From assembly GCA_014534155.1 (NCBI GenBank), contig JACVSB010000045.1, forward strand, positions 1-9,639: 9,639 nt of DNA, written 5' to 3'. The position numbers and the translations under genes were made by a program. Shown piece by piece: positions 1-6,750 of the stretch. This DNA comes from Thermoleophilia bacterium. GTDB lineage: Bacteria; Actinomycetota; Thermoleophilia; Gaiellales; Gaiellaceae. A model generated the notes under the pieces. It did not search any database and was not told the origin of the DNA. It saw nothing but the letters and a program-made list of their open reading frames with translations. Each line of letters opens with the position of its first letter. The stretch's first letter is position 1.

Positions 1-1
1 C

Positions 2-1276
2 CAGTGGGGTGACGAGGGGAAGGGCAAGGTCGTCGACCTCCTGGCCGAGCATTCCGACGTCGTCGGCCGCTACCAGGGCGGCCCCAATGCGGGGCACACG
101 ATCGTGCGGGACGGGGAGACTTACAAGCTCCACCACATCCCCTCGGGAATCCTGTACGCGGGAAAGACGTGCGTCGTCGGAGCCGGGTGCGTCGTCGACC
201 CGGAGCTCCTCGTTCGCGAGCTGGACGGCCTGGAGGAGCGCGGGATCGAGACGAAGGGCCTCCGCGTCTCGGGCAACGCCCACCTGATCATGCCGTGGCA
301 CGTCGCGATCGACTCTGCGAGCGAGCGGCGGCTCGGGAGGCTCCAGATCGGAACCACGCGGCGGGGGATCGGCCCCGCCTACGCCGACAAGGCCGCACGG
401 ATCGGCATCCGGGTCCAGGACGTCCTCGACGCGAAGATCCTCCGCCAGAAGATCGCGACTGCGCTGGCCGAGAAGAACGCGGTCCTCGAGCGGCTGTACG
501 GCGCGGAGGCGCTGGGCGTGGAGGAGGTCGGCGAGGCCGTGGAGGTGCTCGCCGTGCGCCTCCGGCCGTACGTCGCCGACACGTCGCTCCTCGTCGACGA
601 GGCGCTCCGGCAGGGCCGGCGCGTCCTGCTCGAAGGGGCGCAGGGGACGCTGCTCGACCTCGACCACGGCACGTACCCCTTCGTCACGTCGTCCAACCCG
701 ACGGCCGGCGCCGCCGCGACCGGCACGGGGATCGGCCCCACGCGTATCGACCGGGTCGTAGGAGTGGCCAAGGCGTACGTCACGCGCGTCGGCGAGGGGC
801 CGTTCCCCACGGAGATCGAGGGGCCCGAGCAGGCGCGCGTGCGCGAGCTCGGCGGCGAGTACGGGACGACCACTGGGCGCGAGCGGCGCTGCGGTTGGCT
901 CGACCTCGTGGCGCTCCGCTTCGCCGTCCGCATCAACGGTCTGAGCTCGCTCGTCCTCACCAAGCTGGACGTGCTCTCCGCCTTCCGCGAGGTTCCGGTC
1001 TGCGTCGCCTACCGCCTCCCCCACGGGACGACCACCCCCCACTTTCCGGCCCACCAGAGCGACTTCCACCACGCGCGCCCGGTCTACGAGACGTTGCCCG
1101 GGTGGCAGCAGCCCCTCGACGGACTGGCCTCGTTGGCCGAGCTTCCGGAAGCGGCCCGGCGCTACGTGGAGGTCATCGAGCGCGAGCTGGGCGTCGAGGT
1201 CTGCATGGTGGGCACAGGCGCCGACCGAGACCGCATCCTCACCTCGCGCGCGCTCGCGGACGTCGCTGCCCGCTAG
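2..1276 (+). CDS. purA: Adenylosuccinate synthase (5' end cut by window)
   Basis: PurA joins IMP and aspartate using GTP to give adenylosuccinate, the first committed step from IMP to AMP, in the cytoplasm. The frame is open from base 2 and enters the window at the GTP-binding loop QWGDEGKGK, so only about ten N-terminal residues are missing. The family motif appears as GGPNAGHT at visible residues 26-33; the third residue is Pro, where E. coli has His, and the catalytic His (residue 32) is kept. Further family blocks are DHGTYPFVTSSNPTAG, GTGIGPTRIDRV, GEGPFPTE, the GRERRCGW nucleotide/IMP region and LTKLDVL. The 424 visible residues match the usual length of about 430. The true start lies upstream; the internal GTG at 104 is not the start. 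The 3' end overlaps the convergent minus-strand gene by 38 bp. The identification is firm. Confidence 0.97.
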   Translation, partial: QWGDEGKGKVVDLLAEHSDVVGRYQGGPNAGHTIVRDGETYKLHHIPSGILYAGKTCVVGAGCVVDPELLVRELDGLEERGIETKGLRVSGNAHLIMPWHVAIDSASERRLGRLQIGTTRRGIGPAYADKAARIGIRVQDVLDAKILRQKIATALAEKNAVLERLYGAEALGVEEVGEAVEVLAVRLRPYVADTSLLVDEALRQGRRVLLEGAQGTLLDLDHGTYPFVTSSNPTAGAAATGTGIGPTRIDRVVGVAKAYVTRVGEGPFPTEIEGPEQARVRELGGEYGTTTGRERRCGWLDLVALRFAVRINGLSSLVLTKLDVLSAFREVPVCVAYRLPHGTTTPHFPAHQSDFHHARPVYETLPGWQQPLDGLASLAELPEAARRYVEVIERELGVEVCMVGTGADRDRILTSRALADVAAR

Positions 1277-2075
1277 GGCGTGGCGCGCGCCGCGCGGCCG
1301 CGCGGCGCGCCCGGGCGAGCGTCATCCACGCGACGAGGAGGAGCCCGCCCGCGAGCAGGGCCGCGGTCGAGATGGAGGCAAGGCCGCGATCCCGCTCGTG
1401 CCTGCCAGCAGCGGTGAGATCGCGGGCGACCGTGGCGGCGAGGTCGGGGGGCACGTGCAGCCAGTCAGGCCCGTTCTGGACGAGCTCGTCGTGCACGAAG
1501 AAGCGCAGCGGTCGCCGGGGATCCGTCCACGGCGAGACGCGATCTCCGCGCAGCGCGATCTCGACGTACGGAGACTGGGGAGCCGGGCGAGCGCGCGTCG
1601 GCGGGAGCTCGAGCAGGCGGGCGTAGGGCGTGGGATCGGCCACGGCGACACCGGCGACGGTGGCGCGCCGGACGGTCGGCGCCGGTGTGGGCGTGAGACC
1701 CGCCGTGGCGCGTTCGAGCGAGCGCGCGAGCGTCGGTCGCACCGCGACCCAGCTCGTCCCCTGCGAGAGCGCGCTCCGACGCGGCACGTACGTCTGCGGC
1801 TCGCGGAGGTCGAGGCCCTCGGCCCTCACCTCGAGCGTGTAGAAGGGCGCCGGCGCAGGCGCGTGGGTGTACGACGTGGAGGCGGTCGCCTCGTCGAGGA
1901 CACCGAAGACGAGCTTCGCGTTCGCACCCGGCCGGTCGCCCGCCGCGTGAATCGAACGGCAGCCGTCCGCGCCGCAGATCTCGAGCGACGCCGACCCCTT
2001 CGCCCCTGCAGCGGGCGCGAGAAGGAGGACGGTCGCCGCGACGGCGAGGAGCGACCTACAGGCGTGCCAGGTCAT
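1239..2075 (-). CDS. Predicted secreted, membrane-anchored protein of unknown function
   Basis: I do not recognise a family. The 278-residue product starts with a clear Sec signal peptide (basic/polar start, hydrophobic LLAVAATVLLLAP, AGA cleavage site near residue 25). A Pro/Ala/Thr-rich extracellular part follows, with two close cysteines in CGADGC. A single hydrophobic helix spans about residues 233-253 (STAALLAGGLLLVAWMTLA), ending in a strongly Arg-rich cytoplasmic tail. This is type I membrane topology with most of the chain outside. It is the last gene of the fdhD-mobA run: its ATG lies inside the mobA 3' end (about 20 bp overlap), so translational coupling is likely. A TAAACA six bases before the ATG only partly matches the -10 pattern seen at other starts. 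Its stop lies within purA. The operon position suggests, but does not prove, a link to cofactor or formate metabolism. Confidence 0.72.
   Translation of the reverse strand: MTWHACRSLLAVAATVLLLAPAAGAKGSASLEICGADGCRSIHAAGDRPGANAKLVFGVLDEATASTSYTHAPAPAPFYTLEVRAEGLDLREPQTYVPRRSALSQGTSWVAVRPTLARSLERATAGLTPTPAPTVRRATVAGVAVADPTPYARLLELPPTRARPAPQSPYVEIALRGDRVSPWTDPRRPLRFFVHDELVQNGPDWLHVPPDLAATVARDLTAAGRHERDRGLASISTAALLAGGLLLVAWMTLARARRAAARRAPRPSGQRRPRARAR
1285..1310. terminator. 26-bp perfect palindrome just after purA stop, possible bidirectional terminator
   Basis: A perfect inverted repeat of 26 bp made only of G and C is centred between 1297 and 1298 and begins 8 bases after the purA stop codon. 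It would form a very stable hairpin in RNA from either strand. No U-tract follows on either strand, so it is not a classical intrinsic terminator, but its position between two convergent genes is where one is expected. It lies inside the C-terminal coding part of the minus-strand gene, where it encodes an Ala/Arg-rich tail. Low-complexity GC sequence is the alternative explanation. Confidence 0.4.
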
Positions 2076-2598
2076 CGCGGGTGTTTACGTTCCGCAGGAG
2101 AACGGGGTTCCCGGGCACGACGCGGGCGCCGAGCTCTCGCATCGCGTCCCTCAGGGCGTACGTTCCCTCCGCGATCCGGCGCTCGAGCACGGGGAGGAGC
2201 GAGCGGCGCAGCGCCGCCGGAAGCGGGCCGGCCTGCGCGTGCGCGGCCGGCGCTCCCTCGCGCACGGCGGCGGCGAGCTCGAGGAGGTACGCGGGCGTCA
2301 CGGTGGGCATGTCGGTCGGGAGCACGACGACGATCTCGTCTGCGGCGTGACGGAGCGCGGCGGCGACGCCGATGACGGCGGCGCGGACGTCGCTTCCGTC
2401 GTCGGCGACGGGAAAGGGAAGCTCCAGCCCGTCGTCGCGCTTGCCCACGACGATCACGTGCTCGCAGGCCTCGGCGAGCGTGCGGTGCGCCCGCTCGGCG
2501 AGCGTCTCGCCCTCCAGGCAGGCGAGAGCCTTCGGCGACCCGAAGCGGCGGCTGGCCCCGCCGACGAGGAGCGCGCCGGTCACCCCTCGATCCGCCAC
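2056..2598 (-). CDS. mobA: Molybdenum cofactor guanylyltransferase MobA
   Basis: MobA transfers GMP from GTP to molybdopterin, making the guanine dinucleotide (MGD) cofactor that formate dehydrogenases carry as a pair. The 180-residue product has the NTP-transferase signature LLVGGASRRFGSPKA (residues 10-24, including the conserved Lys23), a metal-binding PTDMP motif (Asp96), GPLPAAL near residue 124 and the typical C-terminal RNVNTRDDL. Length is normal. The GTG at 2598 gives the longest form, but a GTG at 2583 makes a four-base GTGA overlap with the fdhD stop and still keeps the whole nucleotide loop; it is an equally good start and would give 175 residues. Neither has a well-spaced Shine-Dalgarno site, so coupling to fdhD translation is likely. 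It is the second gene of the fdhD-mobA-membrane protein operon. Confidence 0.92.
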   Translation of the reverse strand: MADRGVTGALLVGGASRRFGSPKALACLEGETLAERAHRTLAEACEHVIVVGKRDDGLELPFPVADDGSDVRAAVIGVAAALRHAADEIVVVLPTDMPTVTPAYLLELAAAVREGAPAAHAQAGPLPAALRRSLLPVLERRIAEGTYALRDAMRELGARVVPGNPVLLRNVNTRDDLARL

Positions 2599-3362
2599 CG
2601 CTCCGAGTACACGTTGACACGGCCGTCGCGGACGAAGCCGCAGAGCGTGAGCCCCCGGTCACGGGCGAGCTCGACCGCGAGCGTCGAAGGGGCGCCGACG
2701 GCCACGACGAGCGGGCAGCCGGCGACGGCGGCCTTCTGGACGAGCTCGAAGGAGAGCCGTCCGCTCACGCACATCGGGTGGGCGGAAAGCGGAAGCAGTC
2801 TCTGCCCGTGCGCCCACCCGACCACCTTGTCCATCGCGTTGTGGCGGCCGACGTCCTCGCGCACGCACAAGAGCTCTCCCGTCGCGTCGAAGAGACCCGT
2901 CGCGTGGAGTCCCCCCGTCGCCGCAAACGTCCGCTGGGCCTCGCGGAGGCGTTCCGGGAGCGCGCCGACGAGGGACGCCGGGACGCGAAGGTCGCTCTCC
3001 ACGCGCGGCGCGTCCACGGCAACGGCCTCGAGCGCTCCCTTGCCGCAGACGCCGCAGGAAGAGGTCGTGTAGAAGCTGCGGCGAAGGCGCTCCGGGTCGA
3101 ACCCCGGCACGTCGACCTCGATCGTGTTTGCGGCGAGGTCCGCCGGCGCGCCCGCCCCGCGCGGCGCGATCCTCTCCGAGAGCAGAAACCCGAGCGCGAG
3201 CTCCTCGTCGTGGCCGGGCGTGCGCATCGTGACCGCGACCGGCATGCCGTTGACTCGGATCTCGAGCGGCTCTTCGACGGCGATTTCGTCGGGCTCCGCC
3301 CGGCCGGCGGGAAGGCGGAAGACCTCGACGCGCCCCGCGGTGTACGCAGGCGGGGTCTGCAT
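2580..3362 (-). CDS. fdhD: Formate dehydrogenase accessory sulfurtransferase FdhD
   Basis: FdhD receives sulfur from a cysteine desulfurase and passes it to the molybdenum cofactor, a step formate dehydrogenase needs for activity. The 260-residue protein has the family landmarks in order: EEPLEIRVNG (30-39), TPGHDEELALGFLLSE (48-63), the sulfur-carrying SSCGVCGKG with Cys103 and Cys106, VREDVGRHNAMDKVVG (167-182), VSGRLSFELVQKA and a C-terminal GFVRDGRVNVY. No key residue is missing and length is typical. The ATG at 3362 is preceded by TACGCT and a six-base gap, fitting leaderless transcription. A strong AGGAGGG lies further upstream at 3382-3388, too far from the ATG. It heads the minus-strand operon with mobA and stands about 1.4 kb from the formate dehydrogenase subunit genes it serves. 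Confidence 0.96.
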   Translation of the reverse strand: MQTPPAYTAGRVEVFRLPAGRAEPDEIAVEEPLEIRVNGMPVAVTMRTPGHDEELALGFLLSERIAPRGAGAPADLAANTIEVDVPGFDPERLRRSFYTTSSCGVCGKGALEAVAVDAPRVESDLRVPASLVGALPERLREAQRTFAATGGLHATGLFDATGELLCVREDVGRHNAMDKVVGWAHGQRLLPLSAHPMCVSGRLSFELVQKAAVAGCPLVVAVGAPSTLAVELARDRGLTLCGFVRDGRVNVYSERWRIEG

Positions 3363-3368
3363 GGGGAG

Positions 3369-3374
3369 AGCGTA
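3369..3374 (-). promoter_or_regulatory. Candidate -10 element for leaderless fdhD
   Basis: TACGCT (minus strand) fits the TANNNT -10 pattern and is followed by exactly six bases before the fdhD ATG, so transcription would begin at or next to the start codon. No convincing -35 element is seen. Support comes mainly from the same arrangement recurring at other starts in this window. Confidence 0.45.
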
Positions 3375-3502
3375 GATGCCGCCCTCCTAGTCTCGCGCGA
3401 TGGAACCCCCGGGGGACCCCCCTGAGTTACCCCTCGCGGTCAGCGTAGCGCCCGCTTTCGCGCGGCTTAGTGACGACCGTGACGGCTTTCTCGCTGCACC
3501 GT

Positions 3503-3527
3503 GCCGGAGGCCCGACCGGGCACCGGC
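3503..3527. terminator. G/C-rich hairpin downstream of the M20 peptidase gene
   Basis: An imperfect hairpin: GCCGG at 3503-3507 pairs with CCGGC at 3523-3527, and GCCC at 3510-3513 pairs with GGGC at 3518-3521, with a four-base loop and a small AG/A internal bulge. It lies about 60 bases past the stop of the minus-strand peptidase gene. No U-tract follows, so a terminator role is only possible. Confidence 0.25.
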
Positions 3528-3590
3528 TCCCGTCAGGCGCACCCGCTCGCGTCAGGCCGGCGCTCGCGTCAGACCCGGAGCGCGCGTCAA
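3526..3590. repeat. Four short direct repeats (GCTCGCGTCAG type)
   Basis: An 11-base unit, GCTCGCGTCAG, occurs exactly at 3545-3555 and 3562-3572, with diverged copies at 3526-3536 (GCTCCCGTCAG) and 3580-3590 (GCGCGCGTCAA). The starts are 19, 17 and 18 bases apart. The last copy contains the stop codon of the minus-strand peptidase gene. The purpose is unknown; it may be a protein-binding array or a decayed tandem repeat. The rest of the 224-bp spacer (3363-3586) shows a CCCCCGGGGG palindrome at 3406-3415 and no credible gene. Confidence 0.5.
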
Positions 3591-4723
3591 GCGCAGAGCT
3601 CGCGGGCGACCGCGAGGTAGACCTCCGCGCAGCGCGCGGCGGAGTGAACGTCGACCCACTCGACGTCGGCGTGCGCGCCCTCGCCGGCCGGCCCGAAGAG
3701 CACCGTCGGGATGCCCGCGTCGGCGAGCACGGCCGCGTCCGTCCAGAACGGGACGCCGACGCGGTCGGGCTCGCCTCCGTCACCGGCCGCAGCCGCGCGG
3801 CTCACCGCCGCGACGACGTCGGCGCCGGCGTCCACCTCGAAGGGCTCGCGCGCGAACGTGACGCGGACGTCCGCGGCCGGCGAGCCCTCGCCCGCGCCCG
3901 CCCGCTGGACGATCTCCCGCACCTCCCGCTCCACCGCCGGGGGCGTCTCGCCGGGGACGGTCCGTCGCTCCAGCCCGAGTAGGCAGCGGTCGGGATAGGT
4001 CGAGAGCTCGGTCCCCCCTTCGATCAGGGAGGCGTGCACGGAGCCGCTTCCGAGCAGCGGATGCGTCGGGCGCGCGCGCAGCATGCGGTCCAGGTCTCCG
4101 AGCCCCGTGAGCACGCCGCCCATCTTCACGATCGCGTCCACGCCGAGGTCCGGGCGCGAACCGTGCGCCGCACGGCCGTGCGACTCGACCTCGACCCAGA
4201 CGAACCCGCGGTGGGCGACGGCGACCCGCTCCTCGGTCGGCTCGGCCACGATGGCGGCGTGCGCCGTGCGCGAGGCCGCGACCGCGGCCGTCCCCACGCT
4301 CCCGACCTCCTCGTCCGCGACCGCGGTGACGAGCACGTCGCCACGAAGGCTCTCGCGGGCGGCCGCGGCGCCGGCGAGCATGATCGCGGCGAGGCTCGCC
4401 TTCATGTCATAGGCGCCCCGGCCGTACAGCCGGCCCTCCTCGAGGCGCGGGTGGAAGGGCGACTTCATCCCGCCGGTGCCCACCGTGTCCGTGTGCGCGT
4501 TCAGCATGAGCGAGCGGCCCCCGCCGGACCCGCGCGCGGTCGCGACGACGTTCCAGCGACCGGCCCGAACCTCCTCGCGCTCGACCTGCAGGCCGGCCCG
4601 CTCGAGCCACCCGGCCACGAACTCGGAGATCGCCCCTTCGCCCGCTCCACCGGGCACGAGGTCCGGGTTGACCGAATCGATCGAGACGAGGCTCCGCGTC
4701 AGCTCGACAAGCTCGTCTCGCAT
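3587..4723 (-). CDS. M20 family metallopeptidase (ArgE/DapE-like deacylase)
   Basis: M20 enzymes are cytoplasmic di-zinc hydrolases that remove N-acyl groups from amino acids or split small peptides and related amides. The 378-residue product carries all expected metal and catalytic residues: NAHTDTV (His77, Asp79), YGRGAYDMK (Asp106, the bridging ligand), ADEEVG (Glu138 catalytic base, Glu139 ligand), VAEPTE (Glu161 ligand) and the C-terminal GEGAHADVE (His351 ligand). The lid or dimerisation domain covers about residues 170-285 and begins near HRGFVWVEV with GRAAHGSRP. Sequence alone does not separate acetylornithine deacetylase, succinyl-diaminopimelate desuccinylase or another acylase, so no symbol is given. 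I chose the ATG at 4723, seven bases after a TATGGT -10-like hexamer; an ATG at 4735 would add four residues. It is divergent from the formate dehydrogenase NuoEF-like gene with only about 21 bases between starts. Confidence 0.9.
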   Translation of the reverse strand: MRDELVELTRSLVSIDSVNPDLVPGGAGEGAISEFVAGWLERAGLQVEREEVRAGRWNVVATARGSGGGRSLMLNAHTDTVGTGGMKSPFHPRLEEGRLYGRGAYDMKASLAAIMLAGAAAARESLRGDVLVTAVADEEVGSVGTAAVAASRTAHAAIVAEPTEERVAVAHRGFVWVEVESHGRAAHGSRPDLGVDAIVKMGGVLTGLGDLDRMLRARPTHPLLGSGSVHASLIEGGTELSTYPDRCLLGLERRTVPGETPPAVEREVREIVQRAGAGEGSPAADVRVTFAREPFEVDAGADVVAAVSRAAAAGDGGEPDRVGVPFWTDAAVLADAGIPTVLFGPAGEGAHADVEWVDVHSAARCAEVYLAVARELCA

Positions 4724-4730
4724 CCGGAGG

Positions 4731-4736
4731 ACCATA
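4731..4736 (-). promoter_or_regulatory. Candidate -10 element for the M20 gene
   Basis: TATGGT (minus strand) fits TANNNT and lies seven bases before the ATG at 4723, consistent with a leaderless transcript. It overlaps by four bases the -10 candidate of the divergent gene (4733-4738). No -35 match was found at normal spacing. Confidence 0.45.
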
Positions 4737-4738
4737 AT
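4733..4738 (+). promoter_or_regulatory. Candidate -10 element for the NuoEF-like gene
   Basis: CATAAT matches five of six bases of the TATAAT consensus and is followed by six bases and the GTG at 4745, as expected for leaderless initiation. It is a conspicuous AT run in very GC-rich surroundings and overlaps the -10 candidate on the other strand. A TCGACA at 4704-4709 is too far away (23-base spacer) to be its -35. Confidence 0.45.
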
Positions 4739-4744
4739 CGGCGC

Positions 4745-6334
4745 GTGGACGTGCTGAGGCTCACCGCCCTCCTCGAAGAGCTGCCAACCGAGCGCACCCG
4801 CCTTCTCGACAACCTCGGCACCGTGCGACGCGAGATCGGACCGATCACGGCCGAGCTCTCGGACGCCGTCGCAGACCGGATGAACATCCGCCGCGGCGAG
4901 GTGCACGAGGTCGTCTCCTTCTACTCCTTCCTCCAGGTGCCGACCGACGCACTGCGCGTCTGTGTCGGGCCGGTCTGCGACTGCCTGGGCGCGCGCGACC
5001 TGCTCGCCCGCGAGCAGGAGCGCGCGGACGGGATTCCTGTGCTCGCGGTCGAATGCCTCGGCCATTGCGACCTCGCCCCCGTCCTCATCCGCGGCGACAC
5101 CGTCGAGCCGGACGTCGTCCACCGGACGAACGAGGGCCGCTCGCTGGGTCTCGAGCGCGCGGACGCGAGCCTCGCCGACTACGAGGCCCGGGGCGGGCTC
5201 GCGCTCCTGCGCGCGCTCCCTCCGCCCGAGCAAATCGTCGAGGAGCTGAAGGCATCGGGCCTCGCGGGGTACGGCGGCGCGGGCTTTCCGACGGGCGTGA
5301 AGTGGGAGGCGGTCGCGCGCGAGCCGGCGCCGCGCTACGTGGTGGTGAACGCCGACGAGGGCGAGCCGGGGACGATCAAGGACCGCTACGTGATGGAGCG
5401 CCGGCCACACCTCATGCTCGAGGGGATGCTCATCGCCATGCGCTTCGCCGAGGCGAGCGAAGGGTTCATCTACCTGCGCGAGGAGTACGCGCAGTCGCGC
5501 CGCCGTCTCGAGCGCGCGCTCGGCGAGCTTCGCGACGCGGGAGTCCTCGACGGACTCGAGGTGCGACTCGTGATCGGAGCCGGCGCCTACATCTGCGGCG
5601 AGGAGACGGCGATGCTCGAGTCGATGGAGGGACGCCGCGGAATGCCGCGACTGAAGCCGCCCTTCCCGAGTCAGGTCGGCTACCTCGGCCGCCCCACCCT
5701 GATCAACAACGTCGAGACGCTCGCGCACGTCCCGGCGATCCTCCGCATGGGCGGCGAGGCCTGGGCCGGGCTCGGGACGCGCGGCGCCAAGGGCGTCCGC
5801 CTGTGGTCGATCTCCGGCGCCGTGGCCCGGCCCGGCTGCTACGAGGCGCCGAATGGCTCCACTCTGCGGGAGCTCGTCGAGGGGCCCGCAGGCGGCGCGA
5901 CGGAGGAGATCGGTGCCGTCGTTCCCGGCGGCGCGGCGAGCGGGATCCTCCCCCCGCACGCGCTCGACGTCCCCGTGACCCGCGAGGGCCTGCGCGACTG
6001 GGGCGCCGGAGCGGGGTCGGCCGGGGTGCAGGTCTTCCCCCGCGGCTACTCCGCGCTCCGCCTGCTCGCGGAGACGATGCGCTTCTTCGCCGAGGAGTCG
6101 TGCCAGAAGTGCACGCCCTGCCGGATCGGGAACCGCGGGATGCACCACCTCCTGCTCGAGCTCGAGCACGGCGCCGCTGCGATGCCGCGCGCGCAGGTGG
6201 AGGAGTGGCTCGATGCCATGGTGGCGACGTCGATCTGCGGCCTCGGCCAGGGCGCGCCCTTCCCGATGAGAAACGCGTTCCGCTGGTGGCCGGAGCTCTT
6301 CGCGCCGCTCGGCGAGCCGGCCGGGGCGCCGTAG
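4745..6334 (+). CDS. Fused NuoE-NuoF-type subunit of NAD-dependent formate dehydrogenase (diaphorase part)
   Basis: This 529-residue protein joins what are often two subunits. Residues about 1-130 are a NuoE/FdsG-like thioredoxin-fold domain with a [2Fe-2S] site, Cys73-x4-Cys78 and Cys104-x3-Cys108. Residues about 145-529 are NuoF/FdsB-like: the NADH-binding glycine loop GYGGAGFPTGVKW (175-187), FMN-site blocks NADEGEPGTIKDR (202-214) and GAGAYICGEETAML (278-291), and a [4Fe-4S] site SCQKCTPC with Cys453, 456, 459 and 498. It should accept electrons from the alpha subunit encoded at 7448 and reduce NAD+ at FMN in the cytoplasm. The usual Arg of GRGGAGFPTG is Tyr here. The GTG at 4745 is chosen because CATAAT lies six bases before it; a GTG at 4751 is possible. 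The gene ends two bases from the convergent GFA-like gene. A diaphorase of some other multi-subunit dehydrogenase is the alternative, but the neighbouring alpha subunit, fdhD and mobA favour formate dehydrogenase. Confidence 0.92.
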   Translation: MDVLRLTALLEELPTERTRLLDNLGTVRREIGPITAELSDAVADRMNIRRGEVHEVVSFYSFLQVPTDALRVCVGPVCDCLGARDLLAREQERADGIPVLAVECLGHCDLAPVLIRGDTVEPDVVHRTNEGRSLGLERADASLADYEARGGLALLRALPPPEQIVEELKASGLAGYGGAGFPTGVKWEAVAREPAPRYVVVNADEGEPGTIKDRYVMERRPHLMLEGMLIAMRFAEASEGFIYLREEYAQSRRRLERALGELRDAGVLDGLEVRLVIGAGAYICGEETAMLESMEGRRGMPRLKPPFPSQVGYLGRPTLINNVETLAHVPAILRMGGEAWAGLGTRGAKGVRLWSISGAVARPGCYEAPNGSTLRELVEGPAGGATEEIGAVVPGGAASGILPPHALDVPVTREGLRDWGAGAGSAGVQVFPRGYSALRLLAETMRFFAEESCQKCTPCRIGNRGMHHLLLELEHGAAAMPRAQVEEWLDAMVATSICGLGQGAPFPMRNAFRWWPELFAPLGEPAGAP

Positions 6335-6336
6335 AG

Positions 6337-6744
6337 TCAGCCTTCCGAAGCGGCGTGCTGCGGGAGGTCGTCCGCGATCTCGTAGTAGTCGCCGGCGCTC
6401 TCGACGAAGATGTGCCGGAGCGGCCGAAGCCCCGTGGGCGCGTCGAGCGTTCCTGCCGACACGCTCACCGTCTGGCTCCCCGGACGGTCCCAGAAGAGAC
6501 TCGCGCCGCACGCGGTGCAAAAGCCGCGCCGGCGGCCGTCCTGCTCGAACCAGCGGAGCGTTCCCGCGGCCTCGAGCTCGAGGTCGTCGCGCGCGCACGC
6601 GGTGTAGGCGGCCACGTGCCCGTGTGTGCGGCGGCAGCGCGAGCAGTGGCAGAAGATGACGCCCCGAAGGGCGCCGTACACGCGGTAGCGCACTCCGCCG
6701 CAAAGACACGCGCCGGACGCCGCTCCTTCCGCACCACTCGCCAC
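6337..6744 (-). CDS. GFA/CENP-V domain zinc protein (glutathione-dependent formaldehyde-activating-like)
   Basis: The 135-residue product shows the zinc-binding cysteine pattern of the GFA family: CLC (Cys13, Cys15), CHCSRC (Cys32, 34, 37) followed by RRTHG, and CTACG (Cys76, Cys79) followed by SLFW. Length is typical of the single-domain family. Family members were named for promoting the addition of formaldehyde to glutathione, but that activity is disputed for some, and high-GC actinobacteria usually lack glutathione, so the substrate here is open. It sits between the two formate dehydrogenase subunit genes on the opposite strand, which hints at a role near one-carbon metabolism without proving it. 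The GTG at 6744 is preceded by TAGGGT and six bases, again the leaderless pattern. Its stop is two bases from that of the plus-strand NuoEF-like gene. Confidence 0.88.
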   Translation of the reverse strand: MASGAEGAASGACLCGGVRYRVYGALRGVIFCHCSRCRRTHGHVAAYTACARDDLELEAAGTLRWFEQDGRRRGFCTACGASLFWDRPGSQTVSVSAGTLDAPTGLRPLRHIFVESAGDYYEIADDLPQHAASEG

Positions 6745-6750
6745 GCGCCG

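Noticed and set aside
169..1626. Long plus-strand frame overlapping purA
   Set aside because: It is Arg/Ala/Pro-rich and lies out of frame with purA, whose own frame has every family motif.
3363..3586. A tRNA (in particular tRNA-Sec) or other RNA gene in the spacer
   Set aside because: I looked for an acceptor stem, T-arm and UCA anticodon on both strands and found no cloverleaf; only short repeats and hairpins are present.
4704..4709. TCGACA as a -35 box for the NuoEF-like gene
   Set aside because: The spacer to CATAAT would be 23 bases, too long for a normal sigma-70-type promoter.
4034..4744. Upstream extension of the NuoEF-like frame to 4034
   Set aside because: This stretch is antisense to the M20 peptidase gene and has low-complexity composition. 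The recognisable NuoE domain begins near 4745.
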